32,172 nucleotides of DNA from Bacteroidaceae bacterium (GTDB lineage: Bacteria > Bacteroidota > Bacteroidia > Bacteroidales > Bacteroidaceae). The first letter of the stretch is position 1; the number at the start of each line of letters is the position of its first letter. Shown here one piece after another: positions 1 through 7,740 of the stretch. Under the pieces are notes generated by a model, which did no database searches, had not been told where the DNA came from, and saw only the letters and a program-made list of their open reading frames with translations. Position numbers and translations under genes: made by a program. The DNA lies in NCBI GenBank assembly GCA_017467385.1, contig JAFTSK010000189.1:1-32172 (forward strand), in the 5' to 3' direction.

Positions 1-1340
1 CTTACCTCATTATATTTTTCATAATAAGTCAGCACAAACATGGGTTGAGGAACGATGTTCACATTGCGATTCTGCACCCGTCCACGATAATCATTCTTGT
101 ATTTTTCCTCAAAGTCATTGTCGGCCACTACAATGCGGCGATAGTTATTCATATTCTTATCCGACTTCTTACGTGTGCCTCTTTGAGAAACTTTTTCTTC
201 GTCCTTATCTTTATTATTGGCCGTTTGCTTATTGTTGGAAGTTCCATTCTGCATATCCAATTGTGCTTTCAAGACCTTGAGTTCATCGGCTTGGGCATTC
301 TTGGCATTTCCCATTTTGCGATATACCGCCGATCTCATCTGATAGCCAAGCCAAAAGCTTGGATAAGCTTCCAACACCGTAGAGAAGTCCCTTACAGCTC
401 CTTTCAAATCGCCGGTTTGCTCCAACAAAATACCTCGATTGAAAATCGCCATCATATTGTCCGGCTCCATATCAATCACAAAGTTAAAGTCTTCGATGGC
501 ACGATTGTCATCCCCAACCTGCGCACGAAGCAAACCACGATTGTAATGTCCGATGAAATTGTCTGCATCCATATCAATGGCAATGTCATAGTCGGACATT
601 GCTCCCCGAAGATTGTTTCGATGGAATCTTGCCAAAGCACGATTGATATAAAGCCCGGCATTGCGAACAGAAAGATGAATAGCTTTATCTAAATCCTCTT
701 CAGCTTTTTCATAATTCCTCTTCATCAAGTTCAACATTCCTCGGGCTCCCCATGTATCCGGATTATAACGATCCATCTCCAACGCATGATTAAAATCGGC
801 TTCAGCCGCAAGGGTATCTTTCTGCATCAAGCCCACTTCCCCACGCATCAAATAAGCGCTTGTATATCGAGGCGATATGACAATCAGCTGGTCAAGCTCT
901 TTCTTTGCCCCATCATAATCCTTTTGTCGAATACGACAAAGTGCCAGATTATGCCAAAGGTTGATGTTTTCAGGATCAAACTCCAAAGCCTTCTTATAAT
1001 CTTCAATGGCACCATTCAAATTATCTTGTTGGATTCTGGCCAAGCCACGCACCTGATAGGCATTCACGACAAAAGGATTACGTTCAATCGCTTCAGAGCA
1101 ATCGCTTTCCGCCCCGGCAAAGTCATCCAAATTGATTTTAGCCAACCCCCGGAAGAAATAAGGATCGGCCAAATACGGCTTTGCATTGATGACTTGATTG
1201 AAATATTGGATAGACAATACATAATCCTCGAAATACAACGCATTGCGCCCCACCGTCATCACGCGATCGGTGTTGATTTGCGCCCATCCCAGCAGGGGGA
1301 ACATCGTCAACAGGAAGAATTTGAGTATTCGATAGTTCAT
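1..1340 (-). CDS. Secreted tetratricopeptide-repeat protein (3' end outside window)
   Basis: An uninterrupted minus-strand frame runs from an ATG at 1338-1340 to the left edge, giving about 446 codons without a stop. The N-terminus (MNYRILKFFLLTMFPLLGWA) looks like a signal peptide ending near residue 20. From about residue 30 to 350 it carries roughly nine to ten degenerate 34-residue TPR units, with recurring patterns such as AIEDYKKALEFDPEN and AIEDFNFVIDMEPDN. A charged, Asn/Lys-rich linker follows. TPR arrays are protein-binding scaffolds, and the export signal places this one in the periplasm or at the outer membrane; partner unknown. It is the third gene of the ruvX-def operon, and its ATG directly follows the def stop codon with no gap. 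The C-terminal part cannot be judged here. Confidence 0.88.
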   Translation of the reverse strand, partial: MNYRILKFFLLTMFPLLGWAQINTDRVMTVGRNALYFEDYVLSIQYFNQVINAKPYLADPYFFRGLAKINLDDFAGAESDCSEAIERNPFVVNAYQVRGLARIQQDNLNGAIEDYKKALEFDPENINLWHNLALCRIRQKDYDGAKKELDQLIVISPRYTSAYLMRGEVGLMQKDTLAAEADFNHALEMDRYNPDTWGARGMLNLMKRNYEKAEEDLDKAIHLSVRNAGLYINRALARFHRNNLRGAMSDYDIAIDMDADNFIGHYNRGLLRAQVGDDNRAIEDFNFVIDMEPDNMMAIFNRGILLEQTGDLKGAVRDFSTVLEAYPSFWLGYQMRSAVYRKMGNAKNAQADELKVLKAQLDMQNGTSNNKQTANNKDKDEEKVSQRGTRKKSDKNMNNYRRIVVADNDFEEKYKNDYRGRVQNRNVNIVPQPMFVLTYYEKYNEV

Positions 1341-1895
1341 TTATTTAATCGTCTTTGTCTTATAAGAGCAACGTACTTTGCCATTCAACATATTGTTCAG
1401 CTTGCCCTTGATCATCTGCTTGCGCAATACAGAAAGATGGTCGATAAACATCTTACCTTCCAAATGGTCAAACTCATGCTGCATGCAACGAGCTTCAAAG
1501 CCATCTACCCATTCATCATGCTCCTTGAAGTCGGCATCTAAATATTGCACACGAATACGTGTAGGGCGTTTTACGGCTTCATGAATCCCCGGCAAGCTCA
1601 AGCATCCTTCTTCTACTGTATCTGTTTCATCATTGGTTTCAATGATATGCGGATTGATGAAAGCACGACGATAACCTTTGTATTGAGGATAATCATCCGA
1701 CATGATGTCAAGGTCGATAACCACCACTCGAATAGGCAAGCCAATCTGAGGAGCCGCCAAGCCACAGCCATCGGCATGATCCATCGTGTCGAACATGTTA
1801 TCTATCAACTGCTTCAAGTTTGGGTAATCCTGTGTAATATCCTCTGCTTCCTTTCGCAAGACCGGTTGGCCATAAATATAAACTGGTAAAATCAT
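1341..1895 (-). CDS. def: Peptide deformylase
   Basis: This 184-residue protein removes the N-formyl group from nascent proteins and needs a bound metal ion. All three family motifs are present in order: GLAAPQIG (residues 45-52), EGCLS (96-100, Cys98 a metal ligand) and HEFDH (140-144, two metal-binding His and the catalytic Glu141). The length is normal for the family. It is the middle gene of a minus-strand operon: the ruvX stop is 2 nt upstream and the stop TAA abuts the start codon of the TPR gene. No separate promoter is visible, so it is probably transcribed from the ruvX promoter. Confidence 0.97.
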   Translation of the reverse strand: MILPVYIYGQPVLRKEAEDITQDYPNLKQLIDNMFDTMDHADGCGLAAPQIGLPIRVVVIDLDIMSDDYPQYKGYRRAFINPHIIETNDETDTVEEGCLSLPGIHEAVKRPTRIRVQYLDADFKEHDEWVDGFEARCMQHEFDHLEGKMFIDHLSVLRKQMIKGKLNNMLNGKVRCSYKTKTIK

Positions 1896-1897
1896 TT

Positions 1898-2329
1898 TTA
1901 TAATCTGTTAAACATTAATCTTTTTGATTCCAAATACGATTGCAGAATAATGGTCGCGCTGATTTCGTCCACCAATGCTTTATTCTGACGAGCTTTCTTT
2001 TTCAAGCCTCCCTCTATCATTGTCTGATGCGCCAAAACCGAAGTAAACCGTTCGTCTACATACTCAATCGGAATGTGAGGCAACTTCTTCTTCAACTGAT
2101 TCACAAACGGAACGATGCGTTTCATGTTTTCAGATTCCTCATTGTTCATCTGCTTGGGATGCCCTACAACGATTCTTTCAACCGATTCTTTCTCTACATA
2201 GTTCAAGATAAAATCCATCAATTCAGGAGTAGCCACTGTGGTCAATCCGTTTGCTATCATCTGCAAGATGTCCGTTACAGCTATTCCTGTTCGCTTCTTT
2301 CCGTAGTCTATTGCTAATATTCTGCCCAT
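1898..2329 (-). CDS. ruvX: RuvX/YqgF-family RNase H-like nuclease
   Basis: A 143-residue protein of the YqgF/RuvX family, RNase H-fold nucleases linked to pre-16S rRNA 5' maturation and possibly Holliday-junction resolution. Family hallmarks are the N-terminal [15 protein letters not shown] (first acidic residue of the active site), the central [11 protein letters not shown], the DERFTS motif and the C-terminal [11 protein letters not shown] with its conserved Asp. The start ATG (2327-2329) is supported by the motif lying immediately after it. It is the first gene of the operon with def and the TPR protein. A -7 box lies only 8 nt upstream of the start codon, so the transcript leader would be very short. 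Confidence 0.95.
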   Translation of the reverse strand: MGRILAIDYGKKRTGIAVTDILQMIANGLTTVATPELMDFILNYVEKESVERIVVGHPKQMNNEESENMKRIVPFVNQLKKKLPHIPIEYVDERFTSVLAHQTMIEGGLKKKARQNKALVDEISATIILQSYLESKRLMFNRL

Positions 2330-2337
2330 ATTGTCTG

Positions 2338-2345
2338 CAAAAGTA
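2338..2345 (-). promoter_or_regulatory. Putative -7 box of the ruvX-def-TPR operon
   Basis: On the minus strand this reads TACTTTTG, a match to the Bacteroidetes -7 consensus TAnnTTTG. Transcription would start around 2331-2333, only a few bases before the ruvX ATG. No convincing -33 TTTG is present 19-21 nt upstream. Confidence 0.4.
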
Positions 2346-2397
2346 CGAATTTATCCCTACCCTTTTATATAATAAGGATAAAAATTACAAAATAAAA

Positions 2398-2429
2398 GGA
2401 AAGCAACCGCCTTCCAGCAATCGCTTTCC
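2398..2429 (-). terminator. Intrinsic terminator of the SPOR-domain gene
   Basis: On the minus strand GGAAAGCGATTGC pairs with GCGGTTGCTTTCC (13 pairs including three G-U) around a 6-nt loop, followed by TTTTATTTT. It lies 36 nt after the stop of the SPOR gene and before the ruvX promoter, separating the two transcription units. Confidence 0.7.
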
Positions 2430-2464
2430 CTTAGATTTGTACATTATTATATATATGTATAGAC

Positions 2465-2968
2465 TTACTTGATATTATAAAGCAACCATGCTTTCTGGAA
2501 GTCTGCATTGCTTGGGTGCTTAGCCTTGAAATCATCTCTTGCTTGAGCTGCCTGCATACGATCATCGAATGAAGCAACTACTACACGATACATGTTTCTT
2601 TCCGCATTGTAAACCACCTTTGCGCTATATCCTTCGTTATCCAACTTAGTCTTCAAGCCTTCTGCATTTGCTTTCACACCAAAGCTACCACAAACTACGC
2701 TATAAGCTCTCAAGCCATTACCTGATACCAATTCTACCTTTTCTTCACGAACTGTTCCTACTGATACCGGAGCAGCAGCCACAGGAGCAGTAGTTACAGG
2801 AGCAGCAACAACCGGTTCTGCTGCCGGAGCTTCTTCTGCTGAAGCTTCAGCCAATTCTTGTTGTTTTGCTTTTTCATAAGCCTTTTTATAAGCACTTTCG
2901 CTTGACTTACAAGAAGTAAATGCAAGGGCAATGACCAATCCCATGCCCAATACAATCATTTTTTTCAT
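2465..2968 (-). CDS. SPOR-domain lipoprotein
   Basis: A 167-residue protein with a lipoprotein signal (lipobox FTSC, acylated Cys20), a low-complexity Ala/Pro/Val linker (about residues 40-72) and a C-terminal SPOR domain (about 85-167, with the paired motifs YSVVCGSFG and YRVVVASFDD). SPOR domains bind peptidoglycan glycan strands lacking stem peptides, which accumulate at division septa, so the protein is probably a periplasmic wall-binding lipoprotein; its exact role is unknown. It is transcribed alone, with its own -7 box at 3024-3031 and a terminator at 2398-2429. It is divergent from the YtxH cluster across 213 nt. Confidence 0.9.
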   Translation of the reverse strand: MKKMIVLGMGLVIALAFTSCKSSESAYKKAYEKAKQQELAEASAEEAPAAEPVVAAPVTTAPVAAAPVSVGTVREEKVELVSGNGLRAYSVVCGSFGVKANAEGLKTKLDNEGYSAKVVYNAERNMYRVVVASFDDRMQAAQARDDFKAKHPSNADFQKAWLLYNIK

Positions 2969-3023
2969 AACGTTTCAGTCTTTATTAATTAATATTATAA
3001 TTTTCTTAAAACATATTTCGGTG

Positions 3024-3031
3024 CAAAAATA
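3024..3031 (-). promoter_or_regulatory. Putative -7 box of the SPOR lipoprotein gene
   Basis: Reads TATTTTTG on the minus strand, matching TAnnTTTG, 55 nt before the start codon. No clear -33 element is seen. Confidence 0.4.
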
Positions 3032-3149
3032 ACAATATATAGACAGCTTTCATGCTTTTCATACAGTTAAAATAGGTTAAGAATTGATTTTTATGAGCAT
3101 TCTCTTACAGTTTCTTTTTAAAAGAAGAACTTTATTCAAATTATTTTGT

Positions 3150-3157
3150 TAGATTTG
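3150..3157 (+). promoter_or_regulatory. Putative -7 box of the YtxH cluster
   Basis: Reads TAGATTTG, matching TAnnTTTG, 24 nt before the ATG at 3182. Because transcription would begin near 3163, it also argues against the upstream in-frame TTG at 3146 as the start. The -33 region is weak. Confidence 0.4.
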
Positions 3158-3181
3158 TCAAGAACACTAAAAGTTTGTATT

Positions 3182-3388
3182 ATGAAAGGTTTAAGCGTTT
3201 TAGCTGCATTCTTGGGCGGAGCCGCTATCGGTGCAGCCTGTGGTATTTTATTTGCTCCCGAAAAAGGAGAAGACACTCGTCAAAAGATTAAAGATATCCT
3301 TCGTGAAAAAGGTATCAAGTTGAACCGTTCCGAAATGGACGAATTGGTAGACAAAATCGCTGCCGAAGTGAAGGATGCAGTGGATTAA
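3182..3388 (+). CDS. YtxH-domain small membrane protein
   Basis: A 68-residue protein with an N-terminal glycine/alanine-rich hydrophobic segment (about residues 4-24, including FLGGAAIGAACGILFAP) followed by a charged amphipathic helix (KGEDTRQKIKDILREKG). This is the layout of the YtxH family, small envelope proteins associated with general stress in other bacteria. The ATG at 3182 is preferred because the family motif begins right after it and the -7 box lies between it and the upstream TTG. It is the first gene of a plus-strand cluster with the holin-like protein (25 nt gap). Biochemical function is not known. Confidence 0.85.
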   Translation: MKGLSVLAAFLGGAAIGAACGILFAPEKGEDTRQKIKDILREKGIKLNRSEMDELVDKIAAEVKDAVD

Positions 3389-3413
3389 ATGAATATGTTC
3401 AAAAAGAAACGTC

Positions 3414-3770
3414 ATGTTTGTAAACGATAAAACCATCGACAATTTACAAAGTCTCGTTACGGAAATAAAGAAATACGTTGACTTACAGAAAGACTATGTA
3501 AAATTGGACATCACACATAAGTTGACTGTCCTCTTGTCTACCCTGATACTCATTTTGGTATTGGTGGTACTTGGCATGATTGCTTTGTTTTATCTGTCTT
3601 TTACAATGGCGTATGTACTCGAACCGTATGTAGGCGGGCTTACCAACAGCTATGCAATCATTACCGGAAGTATTCTGTTGCTCAGCCTGCTTATCTACTT
3701 GTTCCGCCAACGGCTGATCATCCACCCATTGACACGTTTCCTTGCCAACTTGTTTATTAACGACAAATAA
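3414..3770 (+). CDS. Phage-holin-family (holin superfamily III-like) membrane protein
   Basis: A 118-residue protein with a soluble N-terminal helix (residues 1-40) and two strongly hydrophobic segments (about 41-65 and 76-97) separated by a short loop, then a basic C-terminal tail. This fits the group annotated as phage holin family, chromosomal two-helix proteins often found next to YtxH-like genes. Despite the name, nothing nearby is phage-like and lysis is not implied. It lies 25 nt after the YtxH gene and 4 nt before the next small gene, so the three are probably co-transcribed envelope-stress genes. Function inferred from context only. Confidence 0.75.
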   Translation: MFVNDKTIDNLQSLVTEIKKYVDLQKDYVKLDITHKLTVLLSTLILILVLVVLGMIALFYLSFTMAYVLEPYVGGLTNSYAIITGSILLLSLLIYLFRQRLIIHPLTRFLANLFINDK

Positions 3771-3774
3771 AAAT

Positions 3775-4035
3775 ATGAATCCTACCAACGAACCTCAAAA
3801 GACAGCTATCACGTTGGAAATGATAAGCCAACAAAAGGCTGAGAAGCTGGCCGAAATCAGAGCATCCAAGCAACGGATTACGGATACGGTTTCTCAAATC
3901 TTCCATCCCAATAACCAACCGGAAGAGAACAACATGCTGATAAATAGATTCGGCTCCGGAATAGCTATATTCAATGGAATTATAACGGGATTCAAAATCA
4001 TCAAACGAATGCGAAACCTTTTCCGACGAAAATAA
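3775..4035 (+). CDS. Small hypothetical protein of the YtxH/holin cluster
   Basis: An 86-residue protein that I cannot assign to a named family. The first half is hydrophilic and helical (EMISQQKAEKLAEIRASKQR). The second half contains a short hydrophobic stretch (IAIFNGIITGFKII, about residues 64-77) and ends in a very basic tail (KRMRNLFRRK), compatible with peripheral or single-pass membrane attachment. The ATG at 3775 (4 nt after the previous stop) is chosen over an in-frame ATG at 3742, which would overlap the holin-like gene. Position suggests it works with the two preceding membrane proteins. Confidence 0.7.
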   Translation: MNPTNEPQKTAITLEMISQQKAEKLAEIRASKQRITDTVSQIFHPNNQPEENNMLINRFGSGIAIFNGIITGFKIIKRMRNLFRRK

Positions 4036-4067
4036 CAAGAACAATTCACATAAAATAACTACTCAAC

Positions 4068-7000
4068 ATGAAAAAACAATTTCTATGCTTGGCAGCTTTT
4101 GCGCTGTCATTTCATGCTTATGCCGCTGACAACGATGTCTGGATGCGCTACCCCGCCATCTCTCCCGACGGTAGTCAGATAGCATTTTCTTTTAAAGGAG
4201 ACATCTACACAGTACCCGCAAAGGGTGGTAGAGCTTTACAGATTACCACCAATTCGGCACACGACACTCGTCCTATTTGGAGTCCGGACGGAAAGCAGAT
4301 TGCTTTTGCCAGCGACCGTATGGGTAGCATGGACCTTTATATTGTAAGCAAAGACGGTGGAATTCCCCAACGGTTAACTACCCATTCCGGCAATGAAACC
4401 CCATTGACGTTTAAAGACAATAAGCACATCTTATTCCAGGCAAACATTCTCCCTTCGACTGACGATATGCAATTTGCCTCCGGACAGTTTCCACAAGTGT
4501 ATGAAGTAAGCACTACCGGAGGCCGTCCTGTCTTGTTCTCGTCCTTACCGATGGAAGACATCAGTTTCTCTGCCGATGGAAAATCATTGCTTTATCACGA
4601 TAAAAAAGGATACGAAGATCCCTGGCGCAAACATCACACCTCGTCCATCACTCGAGATATATGGCTTTGCAACCTGAACGGCGAACGTTCGTACCAGAAG
4701 TTGTCGACCTTCAACGGAGAAGACCGCAATCCTGTATGGGCAAGTTCGGATACCTATTATTACTTGAGTGAACAAAACGGTTCGTTTAATGTATTCAAGG
4801 CTAACATTAAAGGAGGCACTCCTACCCCTATTACCAAGCACACCAAACATCCGGTTCGCTTCCTGAGTCGAGCCAACAACGGAACGTTATGCTATGGTTA
4901 TGACGGTGGTATCTATACCTTGAAAGAAGGTAGCCGACCTCAGAAGGTATCCATCGACGTAGTAACCGATAAGGTTGACCGCGACCTTATCCGCCAAATC
5001 AGAAACTACGGAGCTACCCAGATTGCACTTTCAGCCGAAGGAAAAGAAATTGCTTTCATCCTTCGCGGGGATGTATATGTAACTTCTACGGAATACAAGA
5101 CTACCAAGCAAATTACCGACACTCCCGAGCAAGAACGAAATGTAGACTTTGCTCCCGATGGTCGTAGTTTGGTATATGCATCCGAACGAAACGGATTGTG
5201 GCAAGTCTACCAAGCATCTATTGTCGATAAGGAAGAGAAGCTCTTCACTTACGCCACCGACATCAAGGAAGAAAGACTGACTAAATCCGACTTCGCTTCA
5301 TTCCAACCGCAATATAGTCCTGACGGCAAGGAAGTGGCTTTCCTTGAAAACCGAACCACACTTCGTGTCATCAACTTGGCTTCCAAGAAAGTGCGTACAG
5401 TTATGGACGGCAAGTTTGAATACTCGTACAGCGATGGCGACCAATGGTATCAGTGGAGTCCGGATAGCCGTTGGCTTCTTACCAACTATATCGGCATCGG
5501 CGGATGGAACAACAAAGATGTAGCCTTAGTCAATGCTTCCGGCAACGGAGAAATCCATAACCTTACACAAAGCGGCTACAGCGACAGTAACGCCAAATGG
5601 GTACTTGATGGGAAAGCAATGATTTGGAGAAGCGACCGAGCTGGCTATCGTAGTCATGGAAGCTGGGGCGCACATGCCGATGTTTATATCATGTTTTTTG
5701 AACAGGAAGCCTACGAACGTTTCTTGATGACCAAAGAAGAATTGGCTTTAGCAGAAGAAGCTGATAAGGCAGAGAAGGAAAAGAAGGAAAAAGAAGCTGA
5801 AAAGAAAAACAAGAAAGATAAAGACAAAGATAAAGGTAAAGACAAAGCCGACGACAAGAAGAAAGAAGAAGTAAAAGCATTGACTTTTGATTTGGATAAT
5901 TGTCGGGACCGCATTGTACGCTTGACCAAACATTCTTCTCAATTAGGAGATGCCGTATTAAGTAAAAAAGGAGACAAATTATACTACCAAGCTTCTTTTG
6001 AAGGTGGCTCTGACTTGTGGTGCCAAGACTTGAAGGAAAACAGCACCAAAATCGTGTTGAAAGGTATCGGATACGGACAGATGATACCCGACAAGAAAGG
6101 GGAAAACTTCTATTTATGCAGTCATGGCGGCATTAAAAAAGTTACTGCCCAAAACGGCAGCAATAAGTCGATTCCTTTTGAAGCCACTTTCAACTACAAA
6201 CCTTACGAAGAACGTCAGTACATTTTTGACCACGCTTGGCAACAAGTGAAGGACAAGTTCTATGTAGAAAACATTCATGGCATTGACTGGGAAGGTTATC
6301 GGGATGCCTACCGCCGTTTCTTGCCGAGCATCAACAACAACTATGACTTCCAGGAATTGTTGAGTGAGTTGTTAGGAGAACTGAATGGTTCGCATACCGG
6401 CGCACGTTACTACGGAGGAGGCTCGGCGCTGCCTACCGCCAACCTCGGAGTATTCTTCGATGACAGACATCGAGGAAACGGCCTTCGCATCAAGGAAATC
6501 CTGCCTAAGAGTCCGTTTGCTATCAAGAAATGCGATGTAACACCGGGATGTATCATTGAAGCCATCGACGGTACTCTCATCGAAGAAGGTATGGACTACT
6601 TCCCTTTGTTGGAAGGAAAAGTCGGCAAGAACGTGTTGCTGAGAATTTACGATCCAATCAACAGAAAGCTTTTCAACGTAACCATTAAAGCCATCAGTAG
6701 TGGCCAACAGAATGCGTTGCTGTACAAGCGCTGGGTAGACCGCAACCGCCGCATGGTTGACGAACTTTCGGGTGGACGTATCGCTTACGTTCATGTTCAA
6801 GGAATGGACAGCCCAAGTTTCCGTACTGTTTTCAGCGAATTGTTGAGTGAAAAGAACCGTCAGAAAGAAGCCGTCATTGTAGATACACGACACAACGGTG
6901 GTGGTTGGTTGCACGATGACCTTGTAACCCTGCTTAACGGCAAGGAATATCAACGTTTTGTTCCTCGCGGCCAATACATTGGTAGCGATCCTCACAACAA

Positions 7001-7340
7001 ATGGTTAAAACCGTCTTGTGTACTCGTTTGCGAAGACAATTACAGCAATGCTCATGGATTCCCCTGGGTGTACAAAGAATTAGGTATCGGTAAGTTGATT
7101 GGCGCACCGGTTCCGGGTACTATGACAGCTGTATGGTGGGAAAGCCAGATTGATCCGAGCATTGTATTCGGTATTCCACAAGTGGGATGTAAGGATATGC
7201 GCGGCCAATATTTGGAAAACAACCTATTGACTCCGGACATTGAAGTATATAACAAGCCGGAAGATTCTTTGAGAGGAATAGATACTCAATTAGAAACAGC
7301 AGTGAAAGAAATGCTAAAAACAGTCAACAGCAAAAAATGA
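4068..7340 (+). CDS. Tricorn-type S41 serine protease, secreted
   Basis: A 1090-residue protease of MEROPS family S41 with the tricorn layout. A signal peptide (residues 1-20, ending AYA) is followed by a beta-propeller region rich in PD40-type repeats (SPDGKQIAFAS, SPDGKEVAFLE) to about residue 540. Next comes a Lys/Glu/Asp-rich low-complexity linker (about 560-603), a second short propeller-like stretch, a helical C1 domain, a PDZ-like domain (about 790-870) and the protease core. Tricorn catalytic residues can be aligned by motif and spacing: Ser775-His776 in GSHTGARYYGG, the nucleophile Ser993 in YSNAHGFP, and Glu1050 in LENNLLTPD. It probably degrades peptides in the periplasm. It starts 32 nt after the small hypothetical gene and may be read with it. 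Confidence 0.93.
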   Translation: MKKQFLCLAAFALSFHAYAADNDVWMRYPAISPDGSQIAFSFKGDIYTVPAKGGRALQITTNSAHDTRPIWSPDGKQIAFASDRMGSMDLYIVSKDGGIPQRLTTHSGNETPLTFKDNKHILFQANILPSTDDMQFASGQFPQVYEVSTTGGRPVLFSSLPMEDISFSADGKSLLYHDKKGYEDPWRKHHTSSITRDIWLCNLNGERSYQKLSTFNGEDRNPVWASSDTYYYLSEQNGSFNVFKANIKGGTPTPITKHTKHPVRFLSRANNGTLCYGYDGGIYTLKEGSRPQKVSIDVVTDKVDRDLIRQIRNYGATQIALSAEGKEIAFILRGDVYVTSTEYKTTKQITDTPEQERNVDFAPDGRSLVYASERNGLWQVYQASIVDKEEKLFTYATDIKEERLTKSDFASFQPQYSPDGKEVAFLENRTTLRVINLASKKVRTVMDGKFEYSYSDGDQWYQWSPDSRWLLTNYIGIGGWNNKDVALVNASGNGEIHNLTQSGYSDSNAKWVLDGKAMIWRSDRAGYRSHGSWGAHADVYIMFFEQEAYERFLMTKEELALAEEADKAEKEKKEKEAEKKNKKDKDKDKGKDKADDKKKEEVKALTFDLDNCRDRIVRLTKHSSQLGDAVLSKKGDKLYYQASFEGGSDLWCQDLKENSTKIVLKGIGYGQMIPDKKGENFYLCSHGGIKKVTAQNGSNKSIPFEATFNYKPYEERQYIFDHAWQQVKDKFYVENIHGIDWEGYRDAYRRFLPSINNNYDFQELLSELLGELNGSHTGARYYGGGSALPTANLGVFFDDRHRGNGLRIKEILPKSPFAIKKCDVTPGCIIEAIDGTLIEEGMDYFPLLEGKVGKNVLLRIYDPINRKLFNVTIKAISSGQQNALLYKRWVDRNRRMVDELSGGRIAYVHVQGMDSPSFRTVFSELLSEKNRQKEAVIVDTRHNGGGWLHDDLVTLLNGKEYQRFVPRGQYIGSDPHNKWLKPSCVLVCEDNYSNAHGFPWVYKELGIGKLIGAPVPGTMTAVWWESQIDPSIVFGIPQVGCKDMRGQYLENNLLTPDIEVYNKPEDSLRGIDTQLETAVKEMLKTVNSKK

Positions 7341-7418
7341 TTCAGATTACGCTGATTTCAGGAGTTTCTTAAAAAGTGCCTACACTCCTGCAATTATCGA
7401 ACTAAGTCATTGATATAC

Positions 7419-7459
7419 AATGTAATCGGGTGGCAGGAATTCTGCCACCCGATTACATT
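7419..7459. repeat. 18-bp perfect inverted repeat
   Basis: AATGTAATCGGGTGGCAG (7419-7436) and its exact reverse complement (7442-7459) flank the 5-nt loop GAATT. The inner word TGGCAGGAAT recurs inverted as ATTCCTGCCA at 7457-7466, allowing an alternative fold. There is no T run on either side, so a simple terminator is unlikely. Confidence 0.85.
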
Positions 7460-7478
7460 CCTGCCATACCCGTTTACA

Positions 7479-7554
7479 CTTGCAGTCTCACAAACCAACA
7501 AAGCAAGTTCCGATGTACAACGGAGCAAGTCTCGCAGGCCTACGAGACTGCAAG
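7479..7554. repeat. 11-bp inverted repeat enclosing smaller hairpins
   Basis: CTTGCAGTCTC (7479-7489) pairs with GAGACTGCAAG (7544-7554). Inside lie TCCG/CGGA (7509-7512 with 7521-7524) and AGTCTCG/CGAGACT (7528-7534 with 7543-7549); the latter competes with the outer pairing. Confidence 0.75.
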
Positions 7555-7595
7555 CGCAAGGAAACGAAGCCGCAAGCGTTTGAACGAATGGCAGC

Positions 7596-7626
7596 AATGG
7601 CAGGAGAAAAACAAAGTCCTGCCATT
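7596..7626. repeat. 10-bp inverted repeat
   Basis: AATGGCAGGA (7596-7605) and TCCTGCCATT (7617-7626) flank an 11-nt A-rich loop. The arm word GGCAGGA is shared with the 18-bp repeat at 7419-7459. Confidence 0.75.
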
Positions 7627-7740
7627 ATAATCTCCTTTCAATCAACCCATTAAAGCCGCAATTGCACGAGTGCAAGGAGTTTTAAAGAATCATTAAAACA
7701 AGGTGTTTTTCCCCGTCTAAAATCCTCTTTGAAAACATAA

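Larger units (their letters stand above)
7341..7740. other. Gene-free stretch with nested inverted repeats
   Basis: About 400 nt between the S41 protease and the gcvT terminator. It holds a 7-bp arm pair (CAGGAGT 7359-7365 with ACTCCTG 7384-7390), an 18-bp inverted repeat (7419-7459), an 11-bp pair (7479-7489 with 7544-7554) that encloses smaller hairpins, and a 10-bp pair (7596-7605 with 7617-7626). None is followed by a long T run. Overlapping reading frames of about 66 codons exist on both strands, but neither looks like a known protein. It may be a decayed or non-autonomous repeat, or a structured RNA; I cannot tell which. Confidence 0.5.

Noticed and set aside
45..1541. Plus-strand open frames of 215 and 251 codons
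   Set aside because: They lie antisense to the TPR gene, which has a signal peptide and clear repeats; their translations have no recognisable motifs.
3414..3770. Holin-like gene as evidence of a prophage
   Set aside because: No other phage gene is nearby; the family is common on Bacteroidota chromosomes.
5689..5942. Overlapping minus-strand frames rich in Leu, Ser and Phe
   Set aside because: Mirror image of the Lys/Glu-rich linker of the S41 protease; not independent genes.
7430..7630. 66-codon plus-strand frame in the gene-free stretch (and a 67-codon frame opposite)
   Set aside because: They coincide with the inverted repeats, have no signal or domain and no promoter; listed only as part of the structured region.
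7662..7675. Palindrome TTGCACGAGTGCAA
   Set aside because: A two-base loop cannot form a stable hairpin and no nearby gene suggests an operator role.
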